Of a stretch of 45,313 bases of DNA, positions 30,509-39,643 are shown in pieces (the stretch's first letter is position 1; every line of letters starts with the position of its first letter). Under the pieces are notes generated by a model, which searched no databases, was not told the origin of the DNA, and saw only the letters and a list, made by a program, of their open reading frames with translations. The translations under genes were made by a program, and so were the position numbers. The stretch is from an uncultured Thioclava sp. (GTDB lineage Bacteria > Pseudomonadota > Alphaproteobacteria > Rhodobacterales > Rhodobacteraceae), in NCBI RefSeq assembly GCF_913064665.1, contig NZ_CAJYBT010000030.1, positions 1 to 45,313 on the forward strand, given 5' to 3'.

Positions 30509-32602
30509 ATGAAACGGATCACAGGTGGTATCGCAAGTGCTGCGCTTTTGGCTGGAATGGGGTTTGCCCAAACCGCCCATGCGCAGGATCAACTTGCCTG
30601 GAGCATCGGCACGCTGGGCGCGCCCGGCGTCATCGACACCCCCACCGCCGAGAGTTTTCGCGATGGTGAACTTGTCGCCTCTGTTTCGGGCTATTCCGAT
30701 AGCCAGCGGGCCAATTTCTCATTCCAGATGTTCCCGCGCCTGACCGCCACTGTCCGCTTTTCGCGCGAAAAGGGTCTGGGCGTTGGCGGCGATACCCTCA
30801 AGGACCGCAGCTTTGATCTGCATCTGCAACTGCTCAAAGAGCAGGGTTGGCGCCCGGCCTTTGCCGTTGGTCTGCGTGATATGTTTGATAACGGGTTTTA
30901 TGCCTCGGAATATCTCGTCGCGAGCAAGACGATCACCCCGCGTCTGCGCGCCAGCGTGGGCTGGGGCTGGGGTCGGCTTGGGTCTGGCGGATCGGGGGGC
31001 GGCACGCGCCCTGCCCCGTCGCGGTCGGGCGGGCTGAACAGTGACACTTGGTTCAAGGGGCCCTCGGCACCCTTTGCCTCGGTGATCTGGCAGGTGAGCG
31101 ATAAGATCGCGCTCAAGGCCGAATATAGCGACGATGATTACGCCGCCGAAACCGCCGCAAACGGGTTTGACAACAAGACCCCGCTGAATTTCGGCGTCGA
31201 TTACAAGATCAACAACATCGCCTCGGTGTCGGGCTATCTGCTGCATGGCTCCAAGGTTGGCTTCCAGTTCAATATCGCGCTGGATCCGCGCCAACCCGCC
31301 GCCCCCTCGGGGCTGGAGCGCGCGCCGATTCCGGTCGCCCCGCGCCCGTCGCGCGCCAGCAATCCGCAAGCCTATGCCACCGATTGGGCGCAAGACCCGA
31401 CCGCGCAACCCGCGATCCAGAAATCCATCGGCGATGCGCTGCAAAAAGACGGTCAGGTGCTAGAGGCGATGAAGCTCACGCCCACCAGCGTCGATCTGCG
31501 CATCTCGAACGAGACCTATCGCGCCAATCCCCAAGCCATCGGTCACGCCGCGCGCATCGCCAGCCGCGCCCTGCCCGCCTCGGTCGAGACGATCAAGGTC
31601 ACCTTGATGGAGCGTGGCATGCCGGCCTCCACCACGGTGCTGAAACGCTCTGACATCGAGCGGCTGGAAAACGGCCCCTCGACGCAGATCGCCGCCGTTG
31701 CGAAAATCGGGGAAAGCGAGCGCGGCAACGCAGGCTTCGTGACGACCCCCGGCGTCTATCCGCGCCTGATGTGGGGCATTGCGCCCTATCTGGAACTGTC
31801 GCCCTTTGATCCGGCCAACGATCTACACGCAGATCTGGGCGTCACACTCAGCGGGCGCTATGAACTCGCGCCCGGTTTGGTCATTGCCGGGGCGCTGCGC
31901 CAAAAGGCGATCGGCAATCTTGATACGAACCCGAAAACCTCAACCTCGACCGTGCAGCATGTGCGCAGCGATATTTATGAATATCAGCGCCACGGCGATC
32001 TCACGATTCCCTACCTGACCATTGCCTCTTACGGGCGGCCCGCAAATGACGTCTATTCGCGCGTCACGGTCGGCCTGCTTGAACGCATGTATGGTGGGGT
32101 TTCGGGCGAATTGTTGTGGAAACCTGTCGATAGCCGCCTGGCGCTGGGGGCCGAGGTCAATCTCGTCAAGCAACGCGATTTCGATCAGCGATTCTCGTTC
32201 CGCAACTACTCCACCGCGACGGCCTTCGTTTCGGCCTATTACGACTTTGGCAACGGGCTGACGGGCGAGCTGGATGTCGGGCGCTATCTGGCGCGCGATT
32301 TCGGCGCGACGATTTCGCTGGATCGCGAGATGGCCAATGGCTGGAAAGTCGGCGCATGGGCAACGATGACCGATATGTCTGGCAGTGATTTCGGCCCCGG
32401 CAAGTTCGACAAGGGCATCCGCCTGACGATCCCGCTGGGCTATGCGACGGGCATGCCCTCGCTCAAGAGCTTCTCGACCATGCTGCGCCCCTATGTCGGC
32501 GATGGCGGGGCACGCGTGAATGTCGATGGCCGTCTGTATGAGGCGCTGGATGGCAGTCAGCAGGGCGGGCTATATCGCGACTGGGGGAGGTTCTGGCGAT
32601 GA
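30509..32602 (+). CDS. YjbH-family (GfcD-like) outer-membrane exopolysaccharide protein
   Basis: The 697-residue secreted protein has a signal peptide (AALLAGMGFAQTAHA) and two beta-rich halves with repeated motifs, as in YjbH/GfcD outer-membrane proteins linked to an extracellular polysaccharide. Motifs include PGVIDTPTAESFRDGEL, ELVASVSGYSDSQRANFSFQ and, near the end, VGLLERMYGGVSGELLWKP with SAYYDFGNGLTGELDVGRYL. The family is thought to form a wide outer-membrane barrel for glycan export or assembly. It overlaps the YjbF-like lipoprotein gene by 4 bases. Confidence 0.85.
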   Translation: MKRITGGIASAALLAGMGFAQTAHAQDQLAWSIGTLGAPGVIDTPTAESFRDGELVASVSGYSDSQRANFSFQMFPRLTATVRFSREKGLGVGGDTLKDRSFDLHLQLLKEQGWRPAFAVGLRDMFDNGFYASEYLVASKTITPRLRASVGWGWGRLGSGGSGGGTRPAPSRSGGLNSDTWFKGPSAPFASVIWQVSDKIALKAEYSDDDYAAETAANGFDNKTPLNFGVDYKINNIASVSGYLLHGSKVGFQFNIALDPRQPAAPSGLERAPIPVAPRPSRASNPQAYATDWAQDPTAQPAIQKSIGDALQKDGQVLEAMKLTPTSVDLRISNETYRANPQAIGHAARIASRALPASVETIKVTLMERGMPASTTVLKRSDIERLENGPSTQIAAVAKIGESERGNAGFVTTPGVYPRLMWGIAPYLELSPFDPANDLHADLGVTLSGRYELAPGLVIAGALRQKAIGNLDTNPKTSTSTVQHVRSDIYEYQRHGDLTIPYLTIASYGRPANDVYSRVTVGLLERMYGGVSGELLWKPVDSRLALGAEVNLVKQRDFDQRFSFRNYSTATAFVSAYYDFGNGLTGELDVGRYLARDFGATISLDREMANGWKVGAWATMTDMSGSDFGPGKFDKGIRLTIPLGYATGMPSLKSFSTMLRPYVGDGGARVNVDGRLYEALDGSQQGGLYRDWGRFWR

Positions 32603-33276
32603 GCCAAGCTCCCCTTCGCGCGCTCGCGCTGATCGCTGCCCTTGGCGCGTGCAGCCATGACAGTGCCGGCATTCAGGAAAAGAAATCGGGCGGGGTGAAA
32701 ATGGTCACCTCGGCGCTGGGTCAGGTGCTACCGGGCAAAAAGAAGGCTGCTGCCGCGGCACCCCAAGACCCCAACGCGCTGGCCGCCGCCGCGCTGCAAT
32801 CGCTGCAAGGTCCGGTTATCATGGTCACATTCGAGGCCAGCAAAGCCGCGACCGTGGCCGCGATGCGCGGGCAAAACGGCACGATGCGTACCTACCAGAC
32901 CCCTGATCAGCGCGCCTTCGTGCTGCGTGGCGGGTTGCTGGCGGGCACGCGCGGGTTTGGGCGCGACCTGATGTCGGCGGATACGACTGCCGCAGGCGCG
33001 CTGATCCGCGCCGCCAAGGCTGGCACCGCGCCGCGCGTCTATCGCTATCTGGATGGCGATGGCGAGGAACGCCCGCTGCCCGTTTCCTGCACGATCACGC
33101 CGGGCGATATGGTGCAACAGGGCCCCGTGAGCGCCCGGCAGGTCGCCGAACATTGCGAGGGCTCGGGTGTGCGCCTTGATATGAGCTATCTGGTTGCGGG
33201 GGGCACGATTTTGGCCTCACGGCAATGGGTTGGCCCGGCACTGGGCTATGTTGCGATCCAACAGTTGCGCAACTAA
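32599..33276 (+). CDS. YjbF-family (GfcB-like) lipoprotein
   Basis: The 225-residue protein has a lipobox (LGACSHD, Cys18) after a short signal, then an Ala/Lys-rich linker and a beta-rich domain: QGPVIMVTFEASKAATVAAM, RAFVLRGGLLAGTRGFGRDL, and VYRYLDGDGEERPLPVSC. These are hallmarks of YjbF/GfcB, partner of YjbH. The start overlaps the YjbH-like stop (ATGA). A factor-independent terminator follows. Compared with enterobacterial yjbEFGH, the order is reversed and no yjbG is present. Confidence 0.85.
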   Translation: MSQAPLRALALIAALGACSHDSAGIQEKKSGGVKMVTSALGQVLPGKKKAAAAAPQDPNALAAAALQSLQGPVIMVTFEASKAATVAAMRGQNGTMRTYQTPDQRAFVLRGGLLAGTRGFGRDLMSADTTAAGALIRAAKAGTAPRVYRYLDGDGEERPLPVSCTITPGDMVQQGPVSARQVAEHCEGSGVRLDMSYLVAGGTILASRQWVGPALGYVAIQQLRN

Positions 33277-33310
33277 CCCGCCCCCGAACGAAGCGCGCCA
33301 AACACACGAA

Positions 33311-33335
33311 AGCCCCCGATTTCGGGGGCTTTTTT
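33311..33335 (+). terminator. Rho-independent terminator for the YjbH-YjbF genes
   Basis: AGCCCCCGA (33311-33319) pairs with TCGGGGGCT (33322-33330) with a TT loop, followed by TTTTT. It lies 35 bases after the YjbF-like stop. Confidence 0.9.
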
Positions 33336-33388
33336 CGTGCCATTTCGATCTGTGCATCACCGCTGCCCATCGGGCTGCCACGGCAGAT

Positions 33389-33420
33389 AAAAAAAGACCG
33401 GAGCTTGCGCTCCGGCCTTT
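33389..33420 (-). terminator. Terminator for the YjbE-like gene (probably bidirectional)
   Basis: CCGGAGC (33398-33404) and GCTCCGG (33409-33415) form a hairpin with a TTGC loop. On the minus strand it is followed by seven T (33389-33395 are A on the plus strand); on the plus strand CCTTTT follows. It ends the convergent small gene. Confidence 0.88.
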
Positions 33421-33442
33421 TCTAGTTCAGTCGAAACTGAAC

Positions 33443-33631
33443 TTAGTTGTTGGACGCTGCAACAGCGACTGCAACCAGCAGCAGAACCGGGATGATGATC
33501 CCTGCGTTCGAAGAGGACGACTGCTGAACCACAACGGGCTCGGGCTCGACGACCGGCGCGGTGTAACCACCAGCGAAAGCAGCGGAACCAGTGAGGCCGA
33601 GGGCCAGGGCGATAGTAGCGATTTTTTTCAT
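33443..33631 (-). CDS. Small exported protein, YjbE/GfcA-like
   Basis: The protein has 62 residues from the ATG at 33631, which follows GGAGA. A signal peptide (KKIATIALALGLTGSAAFAG) is followed by a short Val/Pro/Ser-rich piece (VVVQQSSSSNAG) and a hydrophobic C-terminal segment (IIIPVLLLVAVAVAA). Small exported Ser/Val-rich proteins of this type accompany YjbF/YjbH in other bacteria as YjbE/GfcA, although sequence match is low. It converges on the YjbF-like gene, with a terminator on each side. On the mRNA, AGTAAT and ATTACT form a small stem exposing the GGAG in the loop just before the start. Regulation by the GAnTC cluster further upstream is possible. Confidence 0.7.
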   Translation of the reverse strand: MKKIATIALALGLTGSAAFAGGYTAPVVEPEPVVVQQSSSSNAGIIIPVLLLVAVAVAASNN

Positions 33632-34018
33632 AGTAATCTCCGTCATTACTGATAGGAGCCGCCTCCGTATGGCAGCATCGTAGGCGAGATTTGCATAGGT
33701 TCACGGCCTTTTAAAGTATAAAACCCGGGCTCTCTTCTGGGCAGAGGCTAACTGTTGCACTTTAGCACGGATGTGGCGTTAATAGCGCAAAACCGGGGCG
33801 CTCGCGGCCATTTGGAGGGCTCAAACTGCCTCCGCTCAGTCCGAAATCTCGTAGAAATTTCGCGGCCTTGCTCGAATCTGGCGAATCTGCACCCTACGCG
33901 GCGAGAATCACCCGGGCAAAACACAAAGCCGCAAAACGAATCAAATTTCAGTCAACGGATTCGCCCCCACCGCGCGGCAAGCGGGCAAAAACTTGGCCCA
34001 CCCGCCGCCGCCGCTGCG
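33632..34018. other. Intergenic region with clustered GAnTC sites
   Basis: No gene is supported in these 387 bases between the YjbE-like start and the end of argF. It contains a GC-poor stretch near 33715-33725 that could hold the small gene's promoter, and an unusual cluster of GAnTC methylation sites at 33874-33962. Confidence 0.55.
33874..33962. promoter_or_regulatory. Cluster of five GAnTC sites (CcrM methylation motif)
   Basis: GAATC at 33874-33878, 33883-33887, 33905-33909 and 33938-33942, plus GATTC at 33958-33962, place five GAnTC sites in 89 bases. By chance one per about 256 bases is expected in sequence of even composition. GAnTC is methylated by CcrM in alphaproteobacteria and read by GcrA, whose gene is in this window. 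A cell-cycle controlled promoter for the gene transcribed leftward is possible. Confidence 0.55.
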
Positions 34019-34945
34019 CTACAGCCCCAAACAATAGCGCATCACCGCCTTTTGCGCGTGCAGACGGTTTTCCGCCTCGTCGAAAATCACCGATTGCGGG
34101 CCGTCCATGATCGCGCTGGTGACCTCATCGTTGCGATGCGCAGGCAGGCAATGCATGAACAAAGCGTCCGGATTGGCATGCGACATCAACTCTTCGTTGA
34201 CCTGATAGCCCCGCAACTGGTTGTGGCGACGCTCTTTGGCCGATTCCGGGTCATGCATCGACACCCAGGTGTCGGTCACGATCAGATCCGCCCCCGCGAC
34301 GGCCTTGACCGGATCGCGCTCGATCACGGCCTGCACGCCTTTGGAACGCGCGAACTCCAGCCATGCGGCTTCGGGGTCCAGCGGCGGCGGCCCGGTGAAG
34401 GTGAAATCGAACCCGAACTGCCCGGCGGCATGCAGGAACGAGGCGCAGACATTGTTGCCGTCCCCCGACCACACCACTTTCTTGCCCTTGATCGGGCCGC
34501 GATGTTCCTCGTAGGTCATCACATCGGCCATGATCTGGCAGGGATGGGTGCGATCCGTCAGCCCGTTGATCACCGGGACGCTCGCATATTCAGCCATCTC
34601 CAGCAGGGTTTCTTCCTCAAACGTGCGGATCATGATCAGATCGACATAGCGGCTGAGAACGCGCGCCGTGTCGGCAATCGTTTCGCCATGGCCAAGCTGC
34701 ATATCGCTGCCCGACAGCACCATCGTCTGCCCGCCCATCTGGCGCACGCCGACATCGAAACTGACCCGCGTGCGCGTCGAGGGTTTTTCAAAGATCAGCG
34801 CCACCATGCGCCCTGCCAGCGGCTGCTCGTCATCGGGCGCGCCCTTGGGGCGGTCTTGGCGGGCCTGCTTCATTGCGATGCCCTGATCGATCATTGCGCG
34901 CAGCGCGGCCGGGTCGGTTTTGTGAATGTCGAGAAAATGGGTCAT
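34019..34945 (-). CDS. argF: Ornithine carbamoyltransferase
   Basis: The 308-residue enzyme joins carbamoyl phosphate and ornithine to make citrulline in arginine synthesis. The carbamoyl-phosphate loop is [13 protein letters not shown]. The HPCQIMAD and [12 protein letters not shown] motifs, for carbamoyl phosphate and ornithine, are intact. The start at 34945 ([12 protein letters not shown]) fits the family; the frame remains open further upstream through the argD-argF gap but those codons do not match. It lies 112 bases after argD on the same strand. Confidence 0.96.
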   Translation of the reverse strand: MTHFLDIHKTDPAALRAMIDQGIAMKQARQDRPKGAPDDEQPLAGRMVALIFEKPSTRTRVSFDVGVRQMGGQTMVLSGSDMQLGHGETIADTARVLSRYVDLIMIRTFEEETLLEMAEYASVPVINGLTDRTHPCQIMADVMTYEEHRGPIKGKKVVWSGDGNNVCASFLHAAGQFGFDFTFTGPPPLDPEAAWLEFARSKGVQAVIERDPVKAVAGADLIVTDTWVSMHDPESAKERRHNQLRGYQVNEELMSHANPDALFMHCLPAHRNDEVTSAIMDGPQSVIFDEAENRLHAQKAVMRYCLGL

Positions 34946-35057
34946 GGGTTCGTCTTTCGTGGTGGGTCGCCGGGGACTGTCTGCCCGTCGCCGATTGGAG
35001 CTTGAACCATTGGCGCGCCAATCGACAACTCCGAGGATATTTCGATCAAGAGGAAGA

Positions 35058-36230
35058 TCAGGATTCAAGTTGCGTGGCGGCGGCGTCGAGGCGTTTGACC
35101 GCCTCTGACAAATCCGCCTCAGATATATTGAGCGCAGGCAGCAGGCGCAGCACATTGTCGGCTGCAGGCACTGTCAGCAGGTTTTGGTCATAGGCGGCGG
35201 CGACCAGATCGGTCGGAGCGCGCTTGCATTTCAGCCCCAGCATCAGCCCGACACCGCGCACGCTTTCAAACGTATCGGGGTGGCTTGCGACGAGCCCTTC
35301 GAGTTTTTGGCGCAAGAAGCCCGCCTTGGCGTTGACCTGATCGAGAAACGCCGGATCCGAGACGATCTCCATGACCTTAGTGCCCACTGCACAGCCCAGC
35401 GGGTTGCCGCCATAGGTCGAACCATGCGTGCCCGCGGTCATGCCGCTTGCAGCCTCTTCGGTGGCCAAGATCGCGCCCAGCGGAAAGCCCCCGCCGATGC
35501 CCTTGGCGACCATCATGATGTCAGGCGTCACGCCCGCCCATTCATGCGCGAATAGCCGCCCCGTGCGCCCCATGCCACATTGCACCTCGTCAAAGATCAG
35601 CAGCGCGCCGGTGCTGTTACACAGATCGCGCAGCCCCTTGAGGCATTGATCGGGCACCGGGCGGATGCCGCCTTCGCCCTGCACTGGTTCAATCAGGATG
35701 GCGGCGGTTTTATCACTGACAGCGGCGTGCAGCGCGTCGTGATCGCCCCAAGGCAATTGCGTGAAACCGGGCAGCAGCGGGCCAAAGCCCTTCACCATTT
35801 TCTCGGAATGGGGCACCGCCGATATCGCGCCGGTCGAGCGGCCATGAAAGGCGCCGTCAAAGGTGATGATCTCAACCCGATCCTCCCCCTTGGAGGACCA
35901 ATATTTGCGCGTCATCTTGATCGCAAGTTCCGCAGCCTCGGTGCCGGAATTGGTGAAAAACACGGTATCGGCAAAGCTGTGCTCGACCAGCGCATCCGCC
36001 AGCGCCTGCTGTTGCGGGATCTGGTAGAGGTTGGAGACATGCCACAGGTTTTGCGCCTGCTCGGTCAATGCGGCTACCAGTCCAGGGGCGGCATGGCCCA
36101 GCGCATTCACCGCGATCCCTGCCCCCATGTCCAGATATCGGCGCCCGTCTGCCGTCTCCAGCCAAGAGCCAGCACCTTTGACAAATGCCAGCGGCGCGCG
36201 ATTGTAAGTGGGCAAAACAGAAGGGATCAT
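35058..36230 (-). CDS. argD: Acetylornithine aminotransferase
   Basis: The 390-residue class III PLP aminotransferase makes acetylornithine from the semialdehyde in arginine synthesis, and may act in lysine synthesis. The PLP phosphate region is [16 protein letters not shown]; the aspartate contact is [15 protein letters not shown]; the PLP lysine is in [14 protein letters not shown]. The ATG at 36230 ([14 protein letters not shown]) is the usual family start and follows GGAGACC. It is upstream of argF and likely co-transcribed with it. Confidence 0.95.
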   Translation of the reverse strand: MIPSVLPTYNRAPLAFVKGAGSWLETADGRRYLDMGAGIAVNALGHAAPGLVAALTEQAQNLWHVSNLYQIPQQQALADALVEHSFADTVFFTNSGTEAAELAIKMTRKYWSSKGEDRVEIITFDGAFHGRSTGAISAVPHSEKMVKGFGPLLPGFTQLPWGDHDALHAAVSDKTAAILIEPVQGEGGIRPVPDQCLKGLRDLCNSTGALLIFDEVQCGMGRTGRLFAHEWAGVTPDIMMVAKGIGGGFPLGAILATEEAASGMTAGTHGSTYGGNPLGCAVGTKVMEIVSDPAFLDQVNAKAGFLRQKLEGLVASHPDTFESVRGVGLMLGLKCKRAPTDLVAAAYDQNLLTVPAADNVLRLLPALNISEADLSEAVKRLDAAATQLES

Positions 36231-36471
36231 CCTGTTGGTCTCCGGGAAAAAGAAGGCCAAGGGGTGCATCAGGCATAAAGCGCTGTCAACACTCATGGCC
36301 TTCGGGTCAACGATTTGGGGATGTGGCAACGCGCCACGGCAGATCGGACGTCAGGCGCTAAGGCGGCGACGTCGGCGGGCAGCGATATGGCGGCACATTG
36401 TGATCATGGCGCTGGCATTACGCCGGGTCGGGGCGGATGTAAAGACAGATTCGCGCCCCGTTTCGCCCCGA

Positions 36472-37266
36472 TCAGGGCTTCATGCGATAGCCCGTGCGCA
36501 GCCAATACCAGCCCAGCCCCAGCACGAACACCAAGGCCGGACCAACCACCAACAAGCCCTGCCATGGCGGCGCATCCGACACGCCCAGAAATCCGAAGCG
36601 CGCACCATCAATGAGGTAAAAGACCGGGTTGTAATGGGTGAGGATCTGAAACGAAGGCGGCAGCGCCTTGGCCGAGTAAAACGTCCCCGACAGGAACGAC
36701 AGCGGCGTGATGATGAAGTTGGTGATCGCGGCCATCTGGTCGAACTTATCGGCGAACACGGCGGCCAAAACCCCCAAGCCCCCCATAAAGACGGCCCCCA
36801 GAACGACCCAGGTTAACGCCCAAAGCGGATGTGCAACCCCTTGGTCCAAAACGATAAACAACCCGATCCAAATCACGACCGCCACCAGCAGAGCGCGCGC
36901 GACCGCCCCCACCAGATAGCCCGCCAATATCTCCCAAGGGGCCAAGGGCGGCATCAAGGTATCCACGATATTGCCCTGCACCTTAGCAATCACGATCGAG
37001 CTTGAGGTATTGGCAAACGCGTTCTGGATCACCGTCATCATCAAGATGCCCGGCGCGATGAAATGCAGGAAATCGACCCCCATCACCGGCGCGCGCCCCT
37101 TGCCAAAGGCCAGCGCGAACACCGTCAGGAACAGCCCGGCCGTGATCAGCGGGGCAAGCACCGTTTGCTGCCACACAGCCATGAACCGGCGGATCTCGCG
37201 CAGCCCCAGCATTTGCAAACCCAGCCAGTTCACCGCCCCAAAACGGCGCACACCTAATTCTTGCAT
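36472..37266 (-). CDS. ABC-2 type transporter permease (no ATPase in window)
   Basis: The 264-residue protein has six hydrophobic segments and the ABC-2 permease signature in VQGNIVDTLMPPLAPWEILA, then FITPLSFLSGTFYSAKALP near the last helices. Such permeases (NodJ/DrrB/KpsM group) move lipids, drugs or glycans together with an ATPase. None is adjacent: argD lies downstream and gcrA is divergent. The start at 37266 is chosen because GGAGAG precedes it; two upstream ATG codons have poorer sites. Confidence 0.88.
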   Translation of the reverse strand: MQELGVRRFGAVNWLGLQMLGLREIRRFMAVWQQTVLAPLITAGLFLTVFALAFGKGRAPVMGVDFLHFIAPGILMMTVIQNAFANTSSSIVIAKVQGNIVDTLMPPLAPWEILAGYLVGAVARALLVAVVIWIGLFIVLDQGVAHPLWALTWVVLGAVFMGGLGVLAAVFADKFDQMAAITNFIITPLSFLSGTFYSAKALPPSFQILTHYNPVFYLIDGARFGFLGVSDAPPWQGLLVVGPALVFVLGLGWYWLRTGYRMKP

Positions 37267-37374
37267 CTCGGCTCTCCTCATCTCAGGGCTCACCTAGCAC
37301 GCGAACCGGCGCTGTCCAACGCGGACTGCCATGAAATGGCTTGGGCACGCGCCCTTGAAAATCGGCCTGCGCGA

Positions 37375-37402
37375 TTGTATCTGTGCGCCTTACCGCTAGA
37401 AT
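37375..37402 (+). promoter_or_regulatory. Candidate promoter for gcrA
   Basis: TTGTAT (37375-37380) and TAGAAT (37397-37402) are separated by 16 bases and lie 63 bases before the ATG of gcrA. Both differ from the consensus at one or two positions, and the spacing is slightly short. Confidence 0.4.
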
Positions 37403-37464
37403 GCGCCTTGCACGCATCCCTGCGCCCGCCCTTTTCGGGCCCCCTGCGAAATGAGAGGCTTCCC

Positions 37465-38073
37465 ATGTCCTGGACCGACGAACGCGTAGATCTGCTCAAG
37501 AAGATGTGGTCCGAGGGCCAATCCGCGAGCCAGATCGCCAAGGAATTGGGCGGCGTGACGCGCAATGCGGTGATCGGCAAGGTGCACCGGCTGGGCCTGT
37601 CCAACCGTGCCGGTGGCGCGGCTGAACCCGCCAAGCCCGAGGCAAAGGCCGAAAAGACCGAGGCCAAACCCGTCAAGGCTACCGCCGAATCCAAGGCCGA
37701 GGAAAAGCCAGCCGTAGCGACGCCCGCGCCTGCCGCAGCGGCTCCGGCAGCAGCTGCAACAGCGCGCCCCGAGCCCACCGCCGCGCCGATGCGCAGGGCG
37801 ATCATCCCGGCAGGCCAACCCTTGCCGCCCCAGCCCTCGGCCAATGAAATTGACCCCGCCGCACTTGCCAAAGTGGGCGAAGTGGAAAAACACGCCAAGA
37901 AACTGGGCCTGATGGAGCTGACCGAGCGCACCTGCAAATGGCCGATCGGTGACCCTGCGACAGAAGAATTCTGGTTCTGCGGCCTGCCCAGCCAAGCAGG
38001 CAAGCCCTATTGCGAGGCCCATGTCGGGGTTGCCTTCCAGCCGATGAGCGCCCGCCGGGATCGTCGCCGCTAA
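37465..38073 (+). CDS. gcrA: Cell-cycle regulator GcrA
   Basis: The 202-residue DNA-binding regulator is specific to alphaproteobacteria. The N-terminal HTH is SWTDERVDLLKKMWSEGQSA, then IAKELGGVTRNAVIGKVHRL. A low-complexity Ala/Pro/Lys/Glu linker follows. The conserved C-terminal Cys/His segment is TERTCKWPIGDP and FCGLPSQAGKPYCEAH. In Caulobacter GcrA binds RNA polymerase sigma-70 and acts at promoters with GAnTC sites methylated by CcrM. The ATG at 37465 matches the family start; the frame is open upstream to 37261, which does not. Confidence 0.95.
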   Translation: MSWTDERVDLLKKMWSEGQSASQIAKELGGVTRNAVIGKVHRLGLSNRAGGAAEPAKPEAKAEKTEAKPVKATAESKAEEKPAVATPAPAAAAPAAAATARPEPTAAPMRRAIIPAGQPLPPQPSANEIDPAALAKVGEVEKHAKKLGLMELTERTCKWPIGDPATEEFWFCGLPSQAGKPYCEAHVGVAFQPMSARRDRRR

Positions 38074-38120
38074 GGCAATCGCGACCGTCGCTGCTAAGAC
38101 GCATCACACCGATAGAAAAA

Positions 38121-38144
38121 GGGCGCCCCGCGAGGCGCCCTTTT
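38121..38144. terminator. Bidirectional terminator between gcrA and the porin gene
   Basis: GGGCGCC (38121-38127) pairs with GGCGCCC (38134-38140) with a 6-base loop. TTTT follows on the plus strand and a run of five A precedes it, so it also works for the convergent porin gene. Confidence 0.82.
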
Positions 38145-38173
38145 GATTTCAAGACGACAGTAACGCCGAGCGC

Positions 38174-39448
38174 TTAGAATTTCCGCGTCCAGCCAACCGA
38201 GACTGAGAATTGCTCCATACGCAGCTTGACCGTGTTGCCCGTCGGCCCGCCCGGCGTCATTTCGGGGCCGCTCACGGTTTGAGGCACGACATAGGCCAGC
38301 GAGAAATCCAGCTTGTCGCGATCATTAAGCCGCTTCGTGCCGCCAAAGCTCAGGTGATGCTTGACGATCCCCGGCGCGAGCACGTTGAACGTAACATCCT
38401 CGGGGCCGACAGGGTTTGTCGCATGCGCATAGCCCGCACGCCACGTCATATCGGGGCTTTGCTGCCATTCCGCACCGATGCGCACCACGTCCACATCATC
38501 CCAGCCAAAGCCCGATCCCCCCTTGGAACCAAAGGGCGACGTCGCCGTGGTTGAATTGGCAACGGCAGGCACGTTGGAGTAGAAGATACGCTGATAATCC
38601 AGCATCAAGGTGATATCGCTGCGCGGCCTGAACGCGAGACCCACACCCAGCGTGGCGGGGATGTCGAACTCTCCACCATTTTCGAACAAGCCAGCATATT
38701 TCTTGAATTTGCTCATCTTGAACTTGGTCTGGCCAGAGACACCGATGGTGAGTTGGGGGTTGATTTCATATTGGAAACCCGCGCGCAGACCGATGCCATA
38801 GCTCATATCATGGCCGCGATCAGACAGGTTCGCGGGATCAACAGATAAGGCCCCAAACGGCGCAAGCCCCTTGGCCGAGAACCGCTGCACGGCGACTGTC
38901 GGCGCAACGCCCCAGCTGAAAGCACCGGTCTTTTGCGCATAGCCGACCGACAAGAACAATTGCGTCAGATCAACGCCCGCCGTGCCACCGCAGAACACGC
39001 CCGAAGCCGGGCCACAATTGGCGTTGGGCACATCGCGATAGGCGGTGTTCATCCCGCCATTGCCATAGGCCGCAAAGTTCACCACGGCACCATTGGCCAG
39101 CGGCATGTTGAACGCGGCATTGGGCACAATGAACCAATCCCGTCCGCTTTTCGTGGTGCCATCGGGCAGCAGACCCGGCGCGCCCCCCGAGACAGTAAAC
39201 TCGCGCCGCGGCGAGAATATCTCGGTGCCCAAGGTCAACTCACGCCCCACTGTCGCCACCGAAGCTGGGTTGATCGCCGCCGACATCGCATCTTGCGAAT
39301 AGGCGATACCTGCGCCCGCAACGCCGCGCTGGGCGGTGCCATAGGCCATTGCGAAATAGCCTTCAGTCGCGCTCGCCACCCCCGGAACCGCTGCGGCCAA
39401 GCATAGCGAAGCCATCCCCGCAAAACGGGTTTTCATCTTTCTTGTCAT
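38174..39448 (-). CDS. FadL/TodX-family outer-membrane transporter
   Basis: The 424-residue protein has a signal peptide ending near GVASATEGYF. The mature N-terminus (EGYFAMAYGTAQRGVAGAGI, then DAMSAAINPASVA) is the classic FadL hatch, which threads hydrophobic molecules across the outer membrane. The rest alternates beta strands and ends in Phe (VGWTRKF), as outer-membrane barrels do for assembly. Substrates in the family are long-chain fatty acids or aromatic hydrocarbons; which applies is unclear. The start at 39448 has GGGAGAG upstream. It converges with gcrA. Confidence 0.92.
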   Translation of the reverse strand: MTRKMKTRFAGMASLCLAAAVPGVASATEGYFAMAYGTAQRGVAGAGIAYSQDAMSAAINPASVATVGRELTLGTEIFSPRREFTVSGGAPGLLPDGTTKSGRDWFIVPNAAFNMPLANGAVVNFAAYGNGGMNTAYRDVPNANCGPASGVFCGGTAGVDLTQLFLSVGYAQKTGAFSWGVAPTVAVQRFSAKGLAPFGALSVDPANLSDRGHDMSYGIGLRAGFQYEINPQLTIGVSGQTKFKMSKFKKYAGLFENGGEFDIPATLGVGLAFRPRSDITLMLDYQRIFYSNVPAVANSTTATSPFGSKGGSGFGWDDVDVVRIGAEWQQSPDMTWRAGYAHATNPVGPEDVTFNVLAPGIVKHHLSFGGTKRLNDRDKLDFSLAYVVPQTVSGPEMTPGGPTGNTVKLRMEQFSVSVGWTRKF

Positions 39449-39643
39449 TCTACTCTCCCTTTGCGCTAGAGAATGTCAGAGTCGTGGTCTCCCTCCACGG
39501 CCCGCCCCAGCGAACGCCCAAAAAGCACGTCTTCAGATATTCAACTTTACTTATGTGACCTAAGGCAAGCCTTTTCTGGCCAAATTGCGCGCACAGTGGT
39601 GTCGGGGCTTTTCGCGCGCCCTCACGCAGTCTATATCGCGGGC

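Noticed and set aside
33755-35005. Plus-strand open frame covering the argF gene and its flank
   Set aside because: It is antisense to intact argF and has no recognisable domain; it also runs through the GAnTC-rich gap.
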